A stretch of 5,139 nucleotides of DNA from Anaerolineales bacterium (GTDB lineage: Bacteria > Chloroflexota > Anaerolineae > Anaerolineales > UBA11657): positions 1-5,139 of the forward strand of contig CANNEJ010000137.1 of the NCBI GenBank assembly GCA_947503585.1, written 5' to 3'. Of this stretch, positions 5,126-5,139 are shown piece after piece (position 1 is the first letter of the stretch; each line of letters opens with the position of its first letter). A model generated the notes under the pieces. That model worked only from the letters and a program-made list of their open reading frames with translations, ran no database searches and was not told the DNA's origin. Both the position numbers and the translations under genes were made by a program.

Positions 5126-5139
5126 CCAGCGCCTGTGCG

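Overview
The window looks like ordinary chromosomal DNA from a GC-rich bacterium (GC-rich by eye, not counted). The best guess is a member of the Chloroflexota. The main reason is the predicted lipoprotein, which has a Pro/Thr-rich linker right after the lipobox and a mature part resembling the LppX_LprAFG-type lipoproteins common in that phylum. The weak or absent Shine-Dalgarno sequences fit but do not prove it. There are no mobile elements, CRISPR arrays, tRNA or rRNA genes.

Layout from left to right: (1) a plus-strand alpha/beta hydrolase of the phospholipase/carboxylesterase type (35-682), whose frame is open to the window edge; (2) convergent to it, a minus-strand pair, holB (DNA polymerase III delta-prime subunit, 732-1775) and upstream of it rdgB (XTP/dITP pyrophosphatase, 1923-2543). 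A near-consensus promoter for holB lies in the 147-bp gap between them; (3) a 407-bp non-coding interval (2544-2950) with an AT-rich, promoter-like patch and a run of hairpins that could be a structured leader; (4) a plus-strand SET-domain protein lysine methyltransferase (2951-3520); (5) a strong bidirectional terminator (3564-3590) shared with (6) a minus-strand lipoprotein (3619-4329); (7) a divergent plus-strand ClpS adaptor (4355-4723), only 25 bp away; (8) a 416-bp tail with a minus-strand terminator, a possible 30-residue membrane microprotein (4861-4953) and a 13-bp-arm inverted repeat enclosing about 90 nt (5010-5125).

The genes do not form a single pathway. holB and rdgB share a replication/nucleotide-hygiene theme (clamp loading and removal of deaminated purine nucleotides). 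ClpS delivers N-degron substrates to a Clp protease, the lipoprotein acts on the outer face of the membrane, and the SET protein probably methylates protein lysines. No new multigene system is evident. The least explained signals are the hairpin-rich leader before the SET gene, the far-right inverted repeat, and the small hydrophobic reading frame that appears to have its own terminator.
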